Notes: a model not told the origin generated them from the letters alone. Positions 1 to 10,570 are shown, counted from the stretch's first letter. The stretch is DNA of 64,000 bases from Eukaryota sp. TZLM1-RC (GCA_040285825.1 JAUPSS010000010.1:1178001-1242000), one strand, 5' to 3'. Translations and numbers: made by a program.

Positions 1-452
1 AATTTGATCTAATCAACAGTGAGTGCTTTTTACATTAGACTCAAACTGTGAATCAGATCACACCAAGCTCAACAGTTTAAGAGTAGATTTGTGCATTTTT
101 TGGTAGAGACTTGTCCTATCAAGTGATAGAGTCCATTTTTGTTGATGAACAACCATAATTGAACCAAAACTACTTTCTTTGTTTCATACATCTAAAGAAA
201 TTAAACCATAATTTCAGTGGAAGCAATGAGATCAAGGAGTGTAGAGGTGAGACAAAAATAGTTGAGAAAACAATGTTTATCAAATTCAAGCAAGAAAAAA
301 CTAGAGTTCTAAAAAACTAAAAAATCACAGAAAATAAGATTAAAAACTAAATAAAAAACATTAAAAACTAAATTAAAACATTAGAAACGATTGAAACCGA
401 ATATAGATAAACCCCAACCAATACCTAAACATCCTGAACAATCGAGAATTTC
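1..452. other. intergenic, downstream of PDCD2-like gene
   Basis: AT-rich sequence with short runs of a repeated 'aaaaactaaa' motif near 310-400. I see no coding potential. It holds the 3' flank of the minus-strand PDCD2-like gene. Confidence 0.5.
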
Positions 453-1376
453 TCATCTGAAATACGAAACAAACACCTCTTCCACACACTCAGCACAAGA
501 ATCTGCACATTCAAAAACTTGAACTGAACCAAAATCAACGCCTCCCATCATAGGATCGTGACCATTAGCGTCTACATTAAGCATGGAGAGAACCGTGGGG
601 GACACTTGGAAAGCAAACCTTCTATCTGCTCCACAACAACACTTGGAGGGGGAATAGTCACTGGTTGATATACTAAAAGGAGAAAACTGGATAGCGTGGT
701 TGTTATTAGATTTCAGTATGTACGCATAGTCTTGGACCAAAATATCAGAAGAATCAGATTCATAATCTTCATCACCAAACTCTTCATTGTTTTCCTTGTC
801 TGATTCGTACTCATCAGCAAGATCTTGAAACTCCTGGTCTTCATCGATTTCAGAGAGCGAGAGACCATCAGAAAAGGTAAGAGCCTTGTAAGGGAAACAA
901 TTGCCGCATTGACAAGCCTTGACCTTGGAAATGTGTGAGGTACTAGGCTTGTTTTGGGCAATGTTTGGGGTGAAACTGGTGTCGTTGATCAAGGAAGCAA
1001 TCCCTGAACAATCGAATCCATCATTGAACGAAACATCATCCCATCCAGTAGCAAAGTCAAGACTGTTGTCCTCTGCTTCTGGTGATAGCGCTTGGGTAGT
1101 AGAAACAGTGGAAAGTGATTTAGTTGATTGAGTTCGTATAGCTTGCCAAGATGAAGAATGTTGTGAACAGGAAAAGCTATTACAGCAAAATACGCTTATT
1201 TGACGAGCATGGTTGTTGTTGGACTCAACATCGTCTAGAATGGGAAAAGTAACTGAACACAAATGAAAAAGGGGTCTATGGCATATGTGACAAGAAGGTG
1301 GTTTGATGCTAGGATGGTGGTGTCCAAAAAAGGATTGTGACTCAAGACGATTCTTGGTCAAGTGGCCAATAAGCAT
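453..1376 (-). CDS. PDCD2/TSR4-like protein
   Basis: Encodes about 307 residues. The C-terminal third has the PDCD2_C hallmark: a Cys cluster followed by an Arg-Phe-Ala-Phe-Gln stretch, then Pro-x-x-Leu, an acidic linker, and a final Phe-Gly-Ser-x-x-Val-Phe-Glu-Cys-x-x-Ser-Cys. The N-terminal third has the matching Cys-x2-Cys-Arg/His-rich segment and a Trp-x3-Arg-x-Gln motif. The middle is acidic and disordered. Known PDCD2/TSR4 proteins are chaperones for ribosomal protein uS5 in 40S biogenesis; that role here is inferred from family. The start at 1376 is chosen because the conserved Leu-x-Gly motif follows at once; an in-frame ATG at 1421 would add 15 residues. No intron is needed. Confidence 0.8.
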   Translation of the reverse strand: MLIGHLTKNRLESQSFFGHHHPSIKPPSCHICHRPLFHLCSVTFPILDDVESNNNHARQISVFCCNSFSCSQHSSSWQAIRTQSTKSLSTVSTTQALSPEAEDNSLDFATGWDDVSFNDGFDCSGIASLINDTSFTPNIAQNKPSTSHISKVKACQCGNCFPYKALTFSDGLSLSEIDEDQEFQDLADEYESDKENNEEFGDEDYESDSSDILVQDYAYILKSNNNHAIQFSPFSISTSDYSPSKCCCGADRRFAFQVSPTVLSMLNVDANGHDPMMGGVDFGSVQVFECADSCAECVEEVFVSYFR

Positions 1377-1559
1377 TGAATATTGAGAATGTGCTAAGAA
1401 GGTTTTGTGAATTGACCACAACTTTACATCAACTCAACCGTTCTCAAAAATTCACGATTTTGTAGTTCCTTCGTTGATCAACAAAGAAAAGCGTCTCAGA
1501 ATTTTTTAGGTAAACAATAACCAAAAGATGCTTGCAATGCCCTTGGTATTTCCAATTAT

Positions 1560-2950
1560 ACTTTATCAAAGATTGAATGAATGATAAAACATCTCCAAAA
1601 TCAAGCAGAATCAAGCAGAATCAAGCATTATTGCCCACTATGAAAGCAAAAGGATTAAATTATGTCTTCAACAATTTTTATGTTGTTATTTACAAGTACA
1701 TAAATTACCTTTCACAGATATTGAAACTACTTACATCTCTATTGCGAAGAACGTTGAAATCGTGGCTAGGTGTCACTAGAACTACTAAAGTGAAATAATC
1801 TGTAATTACCCAAATGTAAAGGTGGTCGTGGTTTTCCCGATCTTGCCTTATTGTATAAAAAATTTCACATTCTGAAATACCACATTTTGCAAAAGACTTT
1901 TGATCCTGACTTGAGAAATTTATTTGAACTAATAAGCCAAAAAAGTTCTATTCGAAAACATAAATTTAATCCAATTGAAAAGTTTGAGAAACATTTTTTT
2001 TTCAATTGAAGGAAGAATTAGATTGAAAAATACCCAAATTCGTAAGGTATTTTTTTCCAAATTAAAAACTGATGGAAGTTCAGGAAGAATCAACACGTCC
2101 ATGGAGTGTAAAGTACAGTCTTCAATGAATAATGTCATATTAAACTCAGAAAATATGAATGCTGATCATTCCTTATCGTTGTTCAATTCAAAATCCTGAT
2201 AACAAAAATGATGGAAATTTGATGTCCATGTTGATTGATCTACCTCCTATAATCATTGAGTATGGAAGAAGTTTTTCCTGTAATGTATAACCTCCAGCTG
2301 GTAACCTTGATCGATGTATAATTTGTCAGAAATTGCCTGATAGATCTAAACTATTGCCTCCTGTGTGCTCATTATCTCATTCTGGACCTGCTACCTTGTG
2401 TCACTTTTTATGCAGTTGTCCAAGTTATCAAATCCATTGAAATTCACAACAGACCAAAATGAAAACATGATTCAATTTGAAATAATTTTGTTAACCTCTT
2501 ACTTCCTTTTCTAGATAATTAAGATGTTCAATGCGATTTACCTTATCACACAAATCATTATATTAATTTTTCTTTGGTTGTGACTGAGTTAAGACCTGAT
2601 TTAATCCTTTCTCAAAAAACTGATTAATCAAGAAGGAAGACAGTCGTGATTTGTAAGTTTACATCTGCGATGGAACCATATTTAGATAAAAAACATACAG
2701 TAAAAGTCTTGAATCCAGAGTCTTGAATTTTTATTGTCAAATTTAGATTTTTTTGTTGAATCATTTCCTTTTGATGTTTCAGTAAGAGGAATAGTTGCTG
2801 GAACCTGCATCTCTTTGATGAAAAGATTACTTATTCCAAAGTCCCAAATGAAAACCATTTGTAAACAATTAGCATTTCAAGTTCTCAATTGGTCGTACCA
2901 CTTCTTTTCCGCTGGAGAATCTCGTATATGGTTTTCTGATGGAGTAGAAT
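1560..2950 (+). mobile_element. degenerate non-LTR retrotransposon, family A
   Basis: A decayed 3' part of a LINE, with many stops and frameshifts. Around 1570-2000 it translates to an RT thumb-like segment with a Gly-Gly-rich 'G-K-G-G-x-G' piece. At about 2312-2430 there is a C-terminal zinc knuckle (Cys-Ile-Ile-Cys ... Cys-His-Phe-Leu-Cys-x-Cys). At about 2560-2945 there is a restriction-like endonuclease-type domain: Arg-Pro-Asp-Leu-Ile-Leu, then Lys-Phe-Thr-Ser-x-x-Glu, then a Pro-Phe-x-Val-x-x-Arg-Gly motif. A homologous stretch lies at 19490-20410. It includes a short tandem array of 'tcaagcagaa' at 1601-1627. Confidence 0.65.
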
Positions 2951-3059
2951 GATAAAAGCACACCATGGGCAGTGAGTTAAAGTGTTGCAAGCTCAGTATT
3001 GCAGGCTTATTGTTAATGGGAAAAATTGCTTTTTGTTAATAAAACGTATTTCATATATT

Positions 3060-3745
3060 AGACTACTTCTATTAAAAGAAACATATATTTGTTCTAATTC
3101 ACCACAGCTCACCTTACGTTATGCTTTAAATTGACCCAATTTGATAACTTATCGTTCTTCATTACATGGTTCTGTCAAGAACACTGTTTTTAATCTGGCA
3201 AGAAATGCAAGAATCTCATGTATTAAAGAGCCTTTGCTGAGAGAAATACTGTCATTAAACAAGTTTGGTTCTGATGGCAGAGGCGATTGGATTGATAACA
3301 CAAAGCTTTTTGTTGATTTTTTTTGAATGTTGCAAATGACACTTTAGTTTAAGGAAGGAAACTGAGTTCTGTAAAAGCTTTTGCATACAATGGAAAGAAG
3401 AACATAGAAAATAAGATGACGATATCAAAGAAGATAATACTGATAGAGACAGACCATTTGTTCTTATTTCTTTTCCATTTTCAATTATGGAAGACTATTA
3501 ATAGAAGCAAGAAATATTATGAATGATTTTTAAAATTAGTTCAAGAAAATAACAATGAAGAGATTTGTATCTTTTTGTGATGGTAACGAATCAAATTCGC
3601 AATAATTAATAGATTACCTCGCATTTTTCATCAAATAAGAGTAGCAATGCCGAGAAAACAAGCAGATGAGGATTTTGTGGAGGAAATCTTGGTTCCCTGT
3701 ATTTGATCCCATTAGTTCTGAGTTCATTTTAATAAGTGCTGTTCA
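3060..3745 (+). mobile_element. non-LTR retrotransposon 3' fragment, family B
   Basis: Translates to the same C-terminal module seen in the copy at 46034-46699: the 'TYRSSLH' segment at about 3146, then 'CIKEPLL', then 'DWID' of the endonuclease domain. It ends in the family's tail 'DFVEEILV' near 3675-3700. Several frameshifts and stops. The end near 3745 resembles the family's AATAAA-containing 3' terminus. Confidence 0.7.
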
Positions 3746-4237
3746 ATAAAACTAAAACTATTGTAACTTGAGATTTTCAATTAAAACCAATATATAAAAC
3801 TTTGGAGAATTTACGAACGTTTCTCCCTTTCAGTTAGGAAATATCCAGGATTACCCAGAAATTTTTATTAGGAATTTCTTAGACTGAAATCTCAAGCAAC
3901 TAGATTTATTATATTAAAAATGAAATAAAATGTAATATTGTATATATTATTATAATATACTATGGTAATTATTATATTATATTATGTGTATTTAACAGGT
4001 CTTCAGGTTTTTGCCTGCAACTTATTGTACTTTATAACCACATCTGTAACAGACCTGTTACATTGCAATTCATAATGTATTTAGAAGTGTCCCCAATTAT
4101 TGGAAGTCATTATATGATATACTTTGCCAAATTTTGGTCCACTTTATGTAGATGTATTGGTATACTCAGAGTATGTTACAGAATCACATCGATAACACAT
4201 GGTATTCAAATCCTATTTATTGGAAGAAATAGAGAGA
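3746..4237. other. AT-rich intergenic sequence
   Basis: Contains a very AT-rich tract at about 3905-3990, made of repeated 'tatta' and 'tataa' words. No convincing gene. Small frames here look like chance. Confidence 0.4.
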
Positions 4238-4669
4238 CTATGCGTTTTTGCGGCCAATTGAGCTGCCCCGTTGATAGCCAGGAGGGCAAGGCTCACAGAC
4301 GTCCTTTCGTTGAGGTTGACATTCGTGTTGTTCAAGCTCAACGACTTCTCTGGATTTGGCGGCTTCTTCAGAGCTAATGGCCTCCCGACTATGTGTGACT
4401 CGCATAAATGGTTCTCGAGTGACCTTTTCCTTATAGATGGGTTCAATAACTACTCTGGACTCTTCCTCACAAGGTCCAACAGCATGTTCTTCACATTGAC
4501 GTCCAATATCTACAGGTCTGCAGACTTTGGACTTTTGGTAATGCTGCTGTTCCTTCTTGGATTTCGATTCTTGAACTGGACGACAGACAGTTTCTTCCTT
4601 TCTTTCAGTTTTTTGAATCTCTCCACAAACTTCTCTTTCGTATTTGCCTTCGCGAATGTTTCTAGACAT
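4238..4669 (-). CDS. hypothetical small charged Cys-containing protein
   Basis: A 143-residue open frame with a good ATG at 4669 and higher GC than its flanks. It is rich in Glu, Lys and Arg with regularly spaced Cys residues, including a repeated 'VCRPV' element near residues 28 and 49 and a 'CEPCPPG' near the C-terminus. There is no hydrophobic segment. It is divergent from the GON4L-like gene, with starts about 235 bp apart. I do not recognise a family; the repeated VCRPV hints at a structural protein. Confidence 0.5.
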   Translation of the reverse strand: MSRNIREGKYEREVCGEIQKTERKEETVCRPVQESKSKKEQQHYQKSKVCRPVDIGRQCEEHAVGPCEEESRVVIEPIYKEKVTREPFMRVTHSREAISSEEAAKSREVVELEQHECQPQRKDVCEPCPPGYQRGSSIGRKNA

Positions 4670-4770
4670 GGTAGTTGAAAAGTACCTGGCGTGTTTGGTT
4701 TCCCCCTTTTAAGTTACCTTAGTAGATATATATTCAAATGATTAGTAGATATCAAGTGCATAAATTCATT

Positions 4771-4833
4771 GAGAAAGTTGAAAACAGGAGTGAATTTCAC
4801 AAGGGAATGCATGATAAGTTAAATTCACTTCTC
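4771..4833 (+). repeat. short dispersed repeat, copy 1
   Basis: About 60 bp match, on the opposite strand, to about 40246-40310. The core 'gttgaaaacaggagtgaatt' is identical and the following 25 bases differ at only a few positions. It lies 70-130 bp upstream of the GON4L-like start codon. Confidence 0.6.
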
Positions 4834-4903
4834 AAAAACTCAGTTCCTCTTCATCAGTGTAAAAAGGACACATTTTTCATTGTTATAGACATCATCTGTA
4901 ATA

Positions 4904-6181
4904 ATGAGCACTCCTCCTGTAAGCAGCAGTCATATGTCAGCTTTTGAACCATATGCTGCTTATGAAGCTTCTCCTGACAGATTACTCCGCAATCCTAATC
5001 TCTTCAATGCTGATCCTTCTCAATTTTATGCATTCCTAGCAACAGTCAGCTCAGACGACGACGAGGACTTCATGGTACACGAAGAACCCTCTCAAAACAA
5101 TGAAGATGAAGTTATTGTTATTTCAAAACGAGAGTTGGATGCTCTCAAAAGCGACACGGGGAATAACCCTGATTCTCAAGGACCAGTGACCATTGACCAA
5201 CTCGAAACTCTCAGATGGCAGCTATCCTCTCATGTACAACTACTAATACAAACCATTGTGTACTCGGCATGTGACGAGAGCACTTGCTTTGCTTTCAATC
5301 CTTGTGTAGCTCATCTTCAACACTTCTTTCAACTGTACACTGCTGCCACTGGTTTTTTATCGGTAGCCGGCTTAATAAATCCTCGTGAATCTCACTTTTA
5401 TACTCATCATATCAAACATTTTCAGATGTTCTTTTCAGTTTTATCAAACACATCACTGCCCCTGGAAGAACATCATGCTGCACGACTGTTAGCTGTTTTT
5501 GAAGATTCTATGGATCCACTTCTGTACCCATCAGCCACTTATGCTGATCACAGGTCCCAGAGCTCAGGAAAGGTTCAGGACAGTCTTGAATTCACCTCTG
5601 AAGAAGATTCTTTGCTTATCTGTGGAGTTCGCAAGTTTGGAAAGCGTTATTCAAAGATTCATGAACTGTTCCTTCCACAGAGAGGAGAATCTATTATTAA
5701 AAGTAGAATAAAATCTATTAAGGAACGGGATGGGAATGATGAACTGAGGCAAAAGCTTGAGCAAGCCTTTACAGAGTTCCAGTCATCGTCCGTTGATCCG
5801 GATTGGAGTGAGGAAGATGATATAAAGTTGATAAAGCTGGTTTCTACCTTTGGACATGATTTTTCAAAGATTGCAACCCATTTTCCTGCCAAGTATACAC
5901 GTTCTTTCCTTCGTAATTACTGGTGTAGGAAACTAGCGGGCACTTCTCTAGCGTTTAAGACTCTAGGCGTTGACGAAGGGTCTTTGCCTTCAATACAGCG
6001 ATCTGATGACCGAAATGTGTATAATCGTTGGATTTGTGGGTATGCGAACTGTAATGTTGGTTTTGGAGTTAAGAATGAAGTCTATGTGCATTATTTTAGA
6101 GACCACTTAAAACTTTATGGTGGATCTAGTAAAGGGTCTGGAGGTAGTAATGTGAGAGTTTCTGGTTCAATGTCTAGTTAA
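4904..6181 (+). CDS. GON4L-like SANT/Myb chromatin protein
   Basis: 425 residues, intronless. Residues about 1-80 are acidic and disordered. Residues about 90-200 form a helical block with 'LETLRWQLSSHVQLLIQ', which resembles the conserved region ahead of the SANT domains in GON4L-type regulators. Two SANT-type repeats follow: Phe-Thr-Ser-Glu-Glu-Asp at about 229-275 and Asp-Trp-Ser-Glu-Glu-Asp at about 300-345. The C-terminus holds one C2H2-type zinc finger (Cys-x4-Cys-x12-His-x4-His, about 378-400), then a Gly/Ser-rich tail. The family links to transcriptional co-repression and cell-cycle control. The GON4L link is by pattern only; a generic Myb/SANT protein is the alternative. Confidence 0.65.
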   Translation: MSTPPVSSSHMSAFEPYAAYEASPDRLLRNPNLFNADPSQFYAFLATVSSDDDEDFMVHEEPSQNNEDEVIVISKRELDALKSDTGNNPDSQGPVTIDQLETLRWQLSSHVQLLIQTIVYSACDESTCFAFNPCVAHLQHFFQLYTAATGFLSVAGLINPRESHFYTHHIKHFQMFFSVLSNTSLPLEEHHAARLLAVFEDSMDPLLYPSATYADHRSQSSGKVQDSLEFTSEEDSLLICGVRKFGKRYSKIHELFLPQRGESIIKSRIKSIKERDGNDELRQKLEQAFTEFQSSSVDPDWSEEDDIKLIKLVSTFGHDFSKIATHFPAKYTRSFLRNYWCRKLAGTSLAFKTLGVDEGSLPSIQRSDDRNVYNRWICGYANCNVGFGVKNEVYVHYFRDHLKLYGGSSKGSGGSNVRVSGSMSS

Positions 6182-6500
6182 TTTGCTATTGTTTTTTTGA
6201 ATTTATTAAGAAATGGCCTTTTCAAGTCTGTTTTTCAATTCACTCAAAGTATATGGAAAACATTAAATTTATAAATTTGCTACAATAGCTGTATTTACCA
6301 GGCTCCTTTCTTTGTTGGTTATTCTTTATCCGAATCCCTAGAACTGTATTTTTTCTTATCTTTTATCTTTTAAGATAATTTTGTAAAACTCAAATTGTTG
6401 TGCAGACCTTTTGACATTTCTCTTTCTCATAACTTTAGGTTGATGATTAAGTAATATTATTTATTCAACTTTAACACTTACAAAATATACTCACACCTAA
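6182..6500. other. 3' flank of GON4L-like gene
   Basis: AT-rich, no gene seen. Confidence 0.4.
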
Positions 6501-6519
6501 TAGGACAATTCAATTAAAA

Positions 6520-7040
6520 TCTTGATTAAATTCATTAAACCAAGATTTGTACTTAAATGGTAGTTTTATTGTTTTAAACGCCATGTCCATTGACCCTTGT
6601 AATTCTTCTAACGAACATTTCTTTACCTCAGATGTAAATAATACTCTTCTTGCTGGCGAAAAATATAAAATTGCTAAATATGCGAAACCCATTTCCTCAG
6701 TTAATGAAAATTCTCATGCCCAATATAATTTATGTCCCTTTGTTTTTTCTTTGCTTGGATCTCTAGGAAAGGCTGTTATGGCTTCCTTGACGATTTTGTT
6801 GAAATTGTAAAGGAAAGAACTGGAAGAATTTTCAATCCTGTTTACTGGCAAAACAGCATTGTATTTTCCTTTTTTAAGGGAATGGTGAGATTAATTTCTG
6901 ATTCACTTTCTTCTTTTGGGAAATTTTCTGAATCTTTAGCAATTAATTGTTTTGATGTAGGGGAGGCAGGTTTTGAGGATGTGGAGTTGTAGTTGTTTAT
7001 TTTATGTTTTCATATTCCTTATTAAAAGAATAAAAAAATC
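6520..7040 (+). mobile_element. non-LTR retrotransposon 3' fragment, family C
   Basis: Two adjoining frames joined by one frameshift near 6780 encode the family C tail: 'NAMSIDP' of the endonuclease-like domain, then 'FSLLGSLGKA', 'VKERTGRIF' and a C-terminus rich in Asp/Glu ending at 6992. Very similar tails occur at 18960-19440 (+) and 16640-17215 (-). 5' truncated. Confidence 0.75.
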
Positions 7041-7982
7041 CTGTAAGTTGTTTAAGATGAATGTTGCTTTTCCTGCAAAAATAAAATAAAAAATAAACAC
7101 ATGAGGACGTGATACAGTCCTAAAACGGAAGGTCACGTTTAGCTACGGCTAACATGATAATACGATCACCACACTAATTCTTCCTGTCTTGGTATTGAAG
7201 ATATATGGATCTGAAAAAGAAAGCTACTGTTCTCAGTACAAAGCTAAACCAATTTGAGACTCAATGGACAGCACTACAAACCCTGTGATTAGAAGAAGAG
7301 AAATTCGATTCAAGTGAGTATGATGACAGTTTTTGATTAACAGATATTATCACCATCTTTAATTCAGGTAGATACAGAACAACGGAAGTTTTAGTTGTGT
7401 ATTTCATGATTTCTTTTCCCTATTAGATAAATTAAAAATTGAATCAAAATAATGGATTTGTTTGACAAAACCATCATAAAGTTGATCCTTTGAATTCATC
7501 AATGAAATCAAATTGAATTCGACAACACCATGTCCATCTCTCGATAGTATTTTCTTCAACATTTTGGTGCAAATTGTTCAAACAGTTTCATGCTCCCAAT
7601 AATTCTACTATGGAATTTCATTGATAGCAACAGAAACAGTAATAAACACAAGTGCTCTACTTCTATTAGCAATAGTGTTTTCAATATCTTTATCGTATAT
7701 TCAAAGGGTTATTGAATTGCAATTCATTAATAGTTTGTTTGCCCCTTTGGAAAACAGAAATAGCCTCGAAATGAAATCTTCCGAAAGTTACTGTATTAAC
7801 AATTTAATTAAAACAATTGAGGAAAAACTTGAGGCTTTCTTTAACTATCGACTCACAAGTTTAATTCAATATATGACAAAAGAGAAATCAAATTCTTTAA
7901 TGAAGAAAATAGTCACCACCCACTTTTACATTGATGCTCACAAATTTCACAACCAAACAACACAATTATACTATAAAACTAT
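7041..7982. other. intergenic with LINE 3' tail remnant
   Basis: About 7380-7430 resembles the 3' untranslated tail of the family C elements ('tttagttgtgtatttcatga', as after 19390). A 121-residue frame at 7621-7986 (+) begins with a hydrophobic segment but overlaps the RACK1 stop and looks like chance in AT-rich DNA. No other gene seen. Confidence 0.4.
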
Positions 7983-8955
7983 TTAATAACCATAGACACG
8001 TACGCTGCCATCAGTGGTACCAACATACAAGCTTGATCCATCATTGCTCCATGCAAGAGAAAGACATTTGGGAATTTCAGTGTTTTCGAATAGAGGTTGG
8101 GGAACAATGGTTTCGACAAGAGTGGCGTTTTCAATATCGAACACCTTGACACCTGAGTTGGTGGCGGCATAGAGTGCGTACTTGGTGGGGTGGAAGACCA
8201 TGTGGTTAATTTCATCCTCGGCATCCAAAACCCAGAGCTTATTGGCACCTGGGATAGCCCAGAGAACAATTTTTCCGTCCTTTCCACCAGAAGCACAAAG
8301 AGTGGATTCAGGGGAGATAGCGACAGAGTTAATATAACCATTGTGGCCAAGGAGATCGGCATATAATTCTGTTTTGCCAAGGTTGAAGATCTTAACGAGC
8401 TTGTCCCATCCACCACTAACAATGATGAAATCATCAGTTCCGGCAAGTTGAGTAACCTTGACAGTGGATACCCAATCGTCATGACAAGATCTGTCAATAA
8501 CACCTTTGCATTCACCTAAAGTGTTCCAAATACGGATGGACTTATCACGCGATCCAGTAACAATTTGACGGTTATCAGGAGAAAAGGCAACACTAAGAAC
8601 ATCTCCTTTGTGACCTTGGAAGCGGGCGCTGGTCTTTCCAGTACCGAGTTCCCAGAGACGGCAGGTTTGATCCCATGAGGCAGTAAGGGCATATTGTCCA
8701 TCTTCGGAGACAACGACTTCGGAAATAAAATGTGCGTGACTAAAGATAAGATATTAAATGAATAACAAACCCAACTAAACTGCGGAGGGGGACGGCGAAT
8801 TCAGTAACATCACCAGTGACTCTCCAAACAAGAGCAGTCTTGTCTCTGGATCCAGTGACAATTGCGTGATCATCTCCAGGAATGGTGGCGATGGAGGTAA
8901 CCCAACCGTTGTGGCCTTGGAAAAAACCCTTTTCGAGAAGTTGAGCAGGATTCAT
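7983..8955 (-). CDS. RACK1: RACK1 (receptor for activated C kinase 1)
   Basis: A 313-residue seven-blade WD40 protein. Exon 1 is 8771-8955 and exon 2 is 7983-8739. They are joined by removing a 31-nt intron (8740-8770, donor GTTTGT, acceptor TTTAG), which restores the conserved 'GHAHFISEVV' region. The repeats carry the typical Gly-His ... Trp-Asp/Trp-Arg signatures ('GSRDKT', 'ASWDQT', 'GSRDKS'). Length matches the family (about 313-317). RACK1 is a 40S ribosomal protein and signalling scaffold. A LINE is inserted only 55 bp upstream of the start codon, so the promoter and 5' UTR must be very short or lie within transposon-derived DNA. Confidence 0.95.
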
Positions 8956-9009
8956 GGGAAAAAAAGGAAAGGAAAAGAGAATTGTTCACCCCGCTATTTG
9001 CTAAAACAC

Positions 9010-9834
9010 AATAAAATTACATTTTATCAGAACTGCACTGGTTTAATATCTCAGCAACCAAGGCCATTTGGTCTTCACTTAACAAATAAAGCATGGAAAC
9101 AAAACATGCGGTTGAGATTGGGCTGTACCCAAGTGGTCTTTTGAATAATTCTGTTTGTATCTGTAACGAAAAACCTACTGCCAATTTCCATCATATTGTT
9201 AGTTGTAAGAGATTCCTTCAATATCGGTCAGTTCTTCATAATGCCGTTCGTGATGTGACATATGAGATGTTCAAGTGTTACAATTTTAGTTGCAAAGTAG
9301 AACCGTTGTTGAAGCATTATAGCGATGATAATCTGTTTAATTCTTGTCGAGATGATTTAATTGCTCTTTTTGTGGATTCCTCTCAAGTTGTTGTTGATTT
9401 TACTACAGTTGATCCCTTTGCTTTTATTTATCGTGATGATGTTTTACTTAAGTGCTAATGGTCATTTAAAAAAGGCTGAAGATCGTAAAAGAGATAAATA
9501 TACTGAGATATTAAATGATTTAAATAAGAATCTTTACTCGAAGTTTTCGTTTGTTCCTTCTGCCTTTCCGATTTTTGGCAACATTGGACAGTCCGCCTTG
9601 AATTTTATCAATGATTTTGGTAATTTATGTCGTTCAAGTGGAAAGAATTTTGCAGGGAATTTATGGAAGAATCGTATCATTTTCGCTTTGTACAGAAGTG
9701 TTCCCACGTACTTGAGTTTAATGTTGTCCAAGCTGTATAAGGATTCATCAAGAGTTGACGTGGAGAATTTTGTTTCTTATGTGTTTTAGTATGTTTTGTT
9801 ATGTTTTGTTACTTATTTTAATAAAATTACATTT
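9010..9834 (+). mobile_element. 5'-truncated non-LTR retrotransposon with TSD, family D
   Basis: A LINE 3' fragment (9025-9819) flanked by an exact 15-bp direct repeat, 'aataaaattacattt', at 9010-9024 and 9820-9834. It encodes a CCHC knuckle ('CICNEKP', then His-His ... Cys-Lys at 9140-9210), the 'YRSVLHNAVRDV' segment, an endonuclease-like 'VVVDFTTVDP', and a C-terminal tail ending 9789. Frameshifts occur near 9120 and 9455. The 3' end has a short repeat of 'tatgttttgt'. The repeat length and truncation fit target-primed reverse transcription. It looks recent, because the TSD is perfect. Confidence 0.85.
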
Positions 9835-10096
9835 ATATTCAGTGGAATTTTATTGATAAAGAAGAAATCGATTAGGTACTTAGCAAAAACCATTTAAACA
9901 AATTTAGCCCACTGCACAACTAGTCCGAGTGAGACTAATTGCTACCACCAGTGTATCATCCTTATAGCACGATATGTATCCCAAATAACTTTCAATTTGT
10001 TTAATAGACTTGAACTTAATGTTATGTGTTCAAGATTTACAATTTCAACAACACCATGCAATGTACATCATCTAACATTTATACACTGAAGATCAC
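9835..10096. other. intergenic
   Basis: Short AT-rich spacer between the LINE and the next minus-strand gene. Nothing recognised. Confidence 0.4.
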
Positions 10097-10570
10097 CTAT
10101 TTAGAATTTTTGGTTTTCCGACCTTTATAATCTGTTATTGTTTCAACAAGCGAGGGAAACTTTGGAACTGGTGGAACTACTGCCAGAAACCCATCACTAT
10201 AGAGTGGACGTGGTAGAGCAATACTGTGGGCAAATAAGGAAGGTAGTAGAAGAGGACCAGAAAGCACTATGTCCATCAAAACCCTCACAACTGCCGTATG
10301 CTCAGCCAGTGGGTCAACTAACTCTTTCACATGAAGTGCAACTTCACGATGACTTACAAGTCCTGAATAAATTATTTGAACTACAATTGATATACATGTA
10401 GAAGCAAGATGTCCTGTTATGCCATTGCTTCTAATCTCAGATGCTACATAAAACAAGTAATCTATAACACAATTTGGAACATCTGGAGCAGTAAATGATC
10501 TGTCCAGTAGACGGTCACATATCGCTGGATCATTCAGAAGACTTCTAGGAGGTGACAATGGAGTCGTCAT
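10097..10570 (-). CDS. hypothetical protein downstream of Fanzor element copy 2
   Basis: 157 residues from the ATG at 10570. A longer frame to 10630 exists, but its first 20 codons come from the mobile element, whose homology to copy 1 ends at about 10581. The protein is rich in Ile/Val/Leu and Pro, with no transmembrane-length helix I am sure of; residues about 30-110 look like a compact helical domain and the last 20 are basic. No family recognised. The coding sequence begins 10 nt after the end of the Fanzor element, on the same strand. Confidence 0.5.
   Translation of the reverse strand: MTTPLSPPRSLLNDPAICDRLLDRSFTAPDVPNCVIDYLFYVASEIRSNGITGHLASTCISIVVQIIYSGLVSHREVALHVKELVDPLAEHTAVVRVLMDIVLSGPLLLPSLFAHSIALPRPLYSDGFLAVVPPVPKFPSLVETITDYKGRKTKNSK

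Noticed and set aside
7621-7986. 121-codon ORF with a hydrophobic N-terminus
   Set aside because: AT-rich, overlaps the RACK1 stop, no homology or good start context; likely chance.
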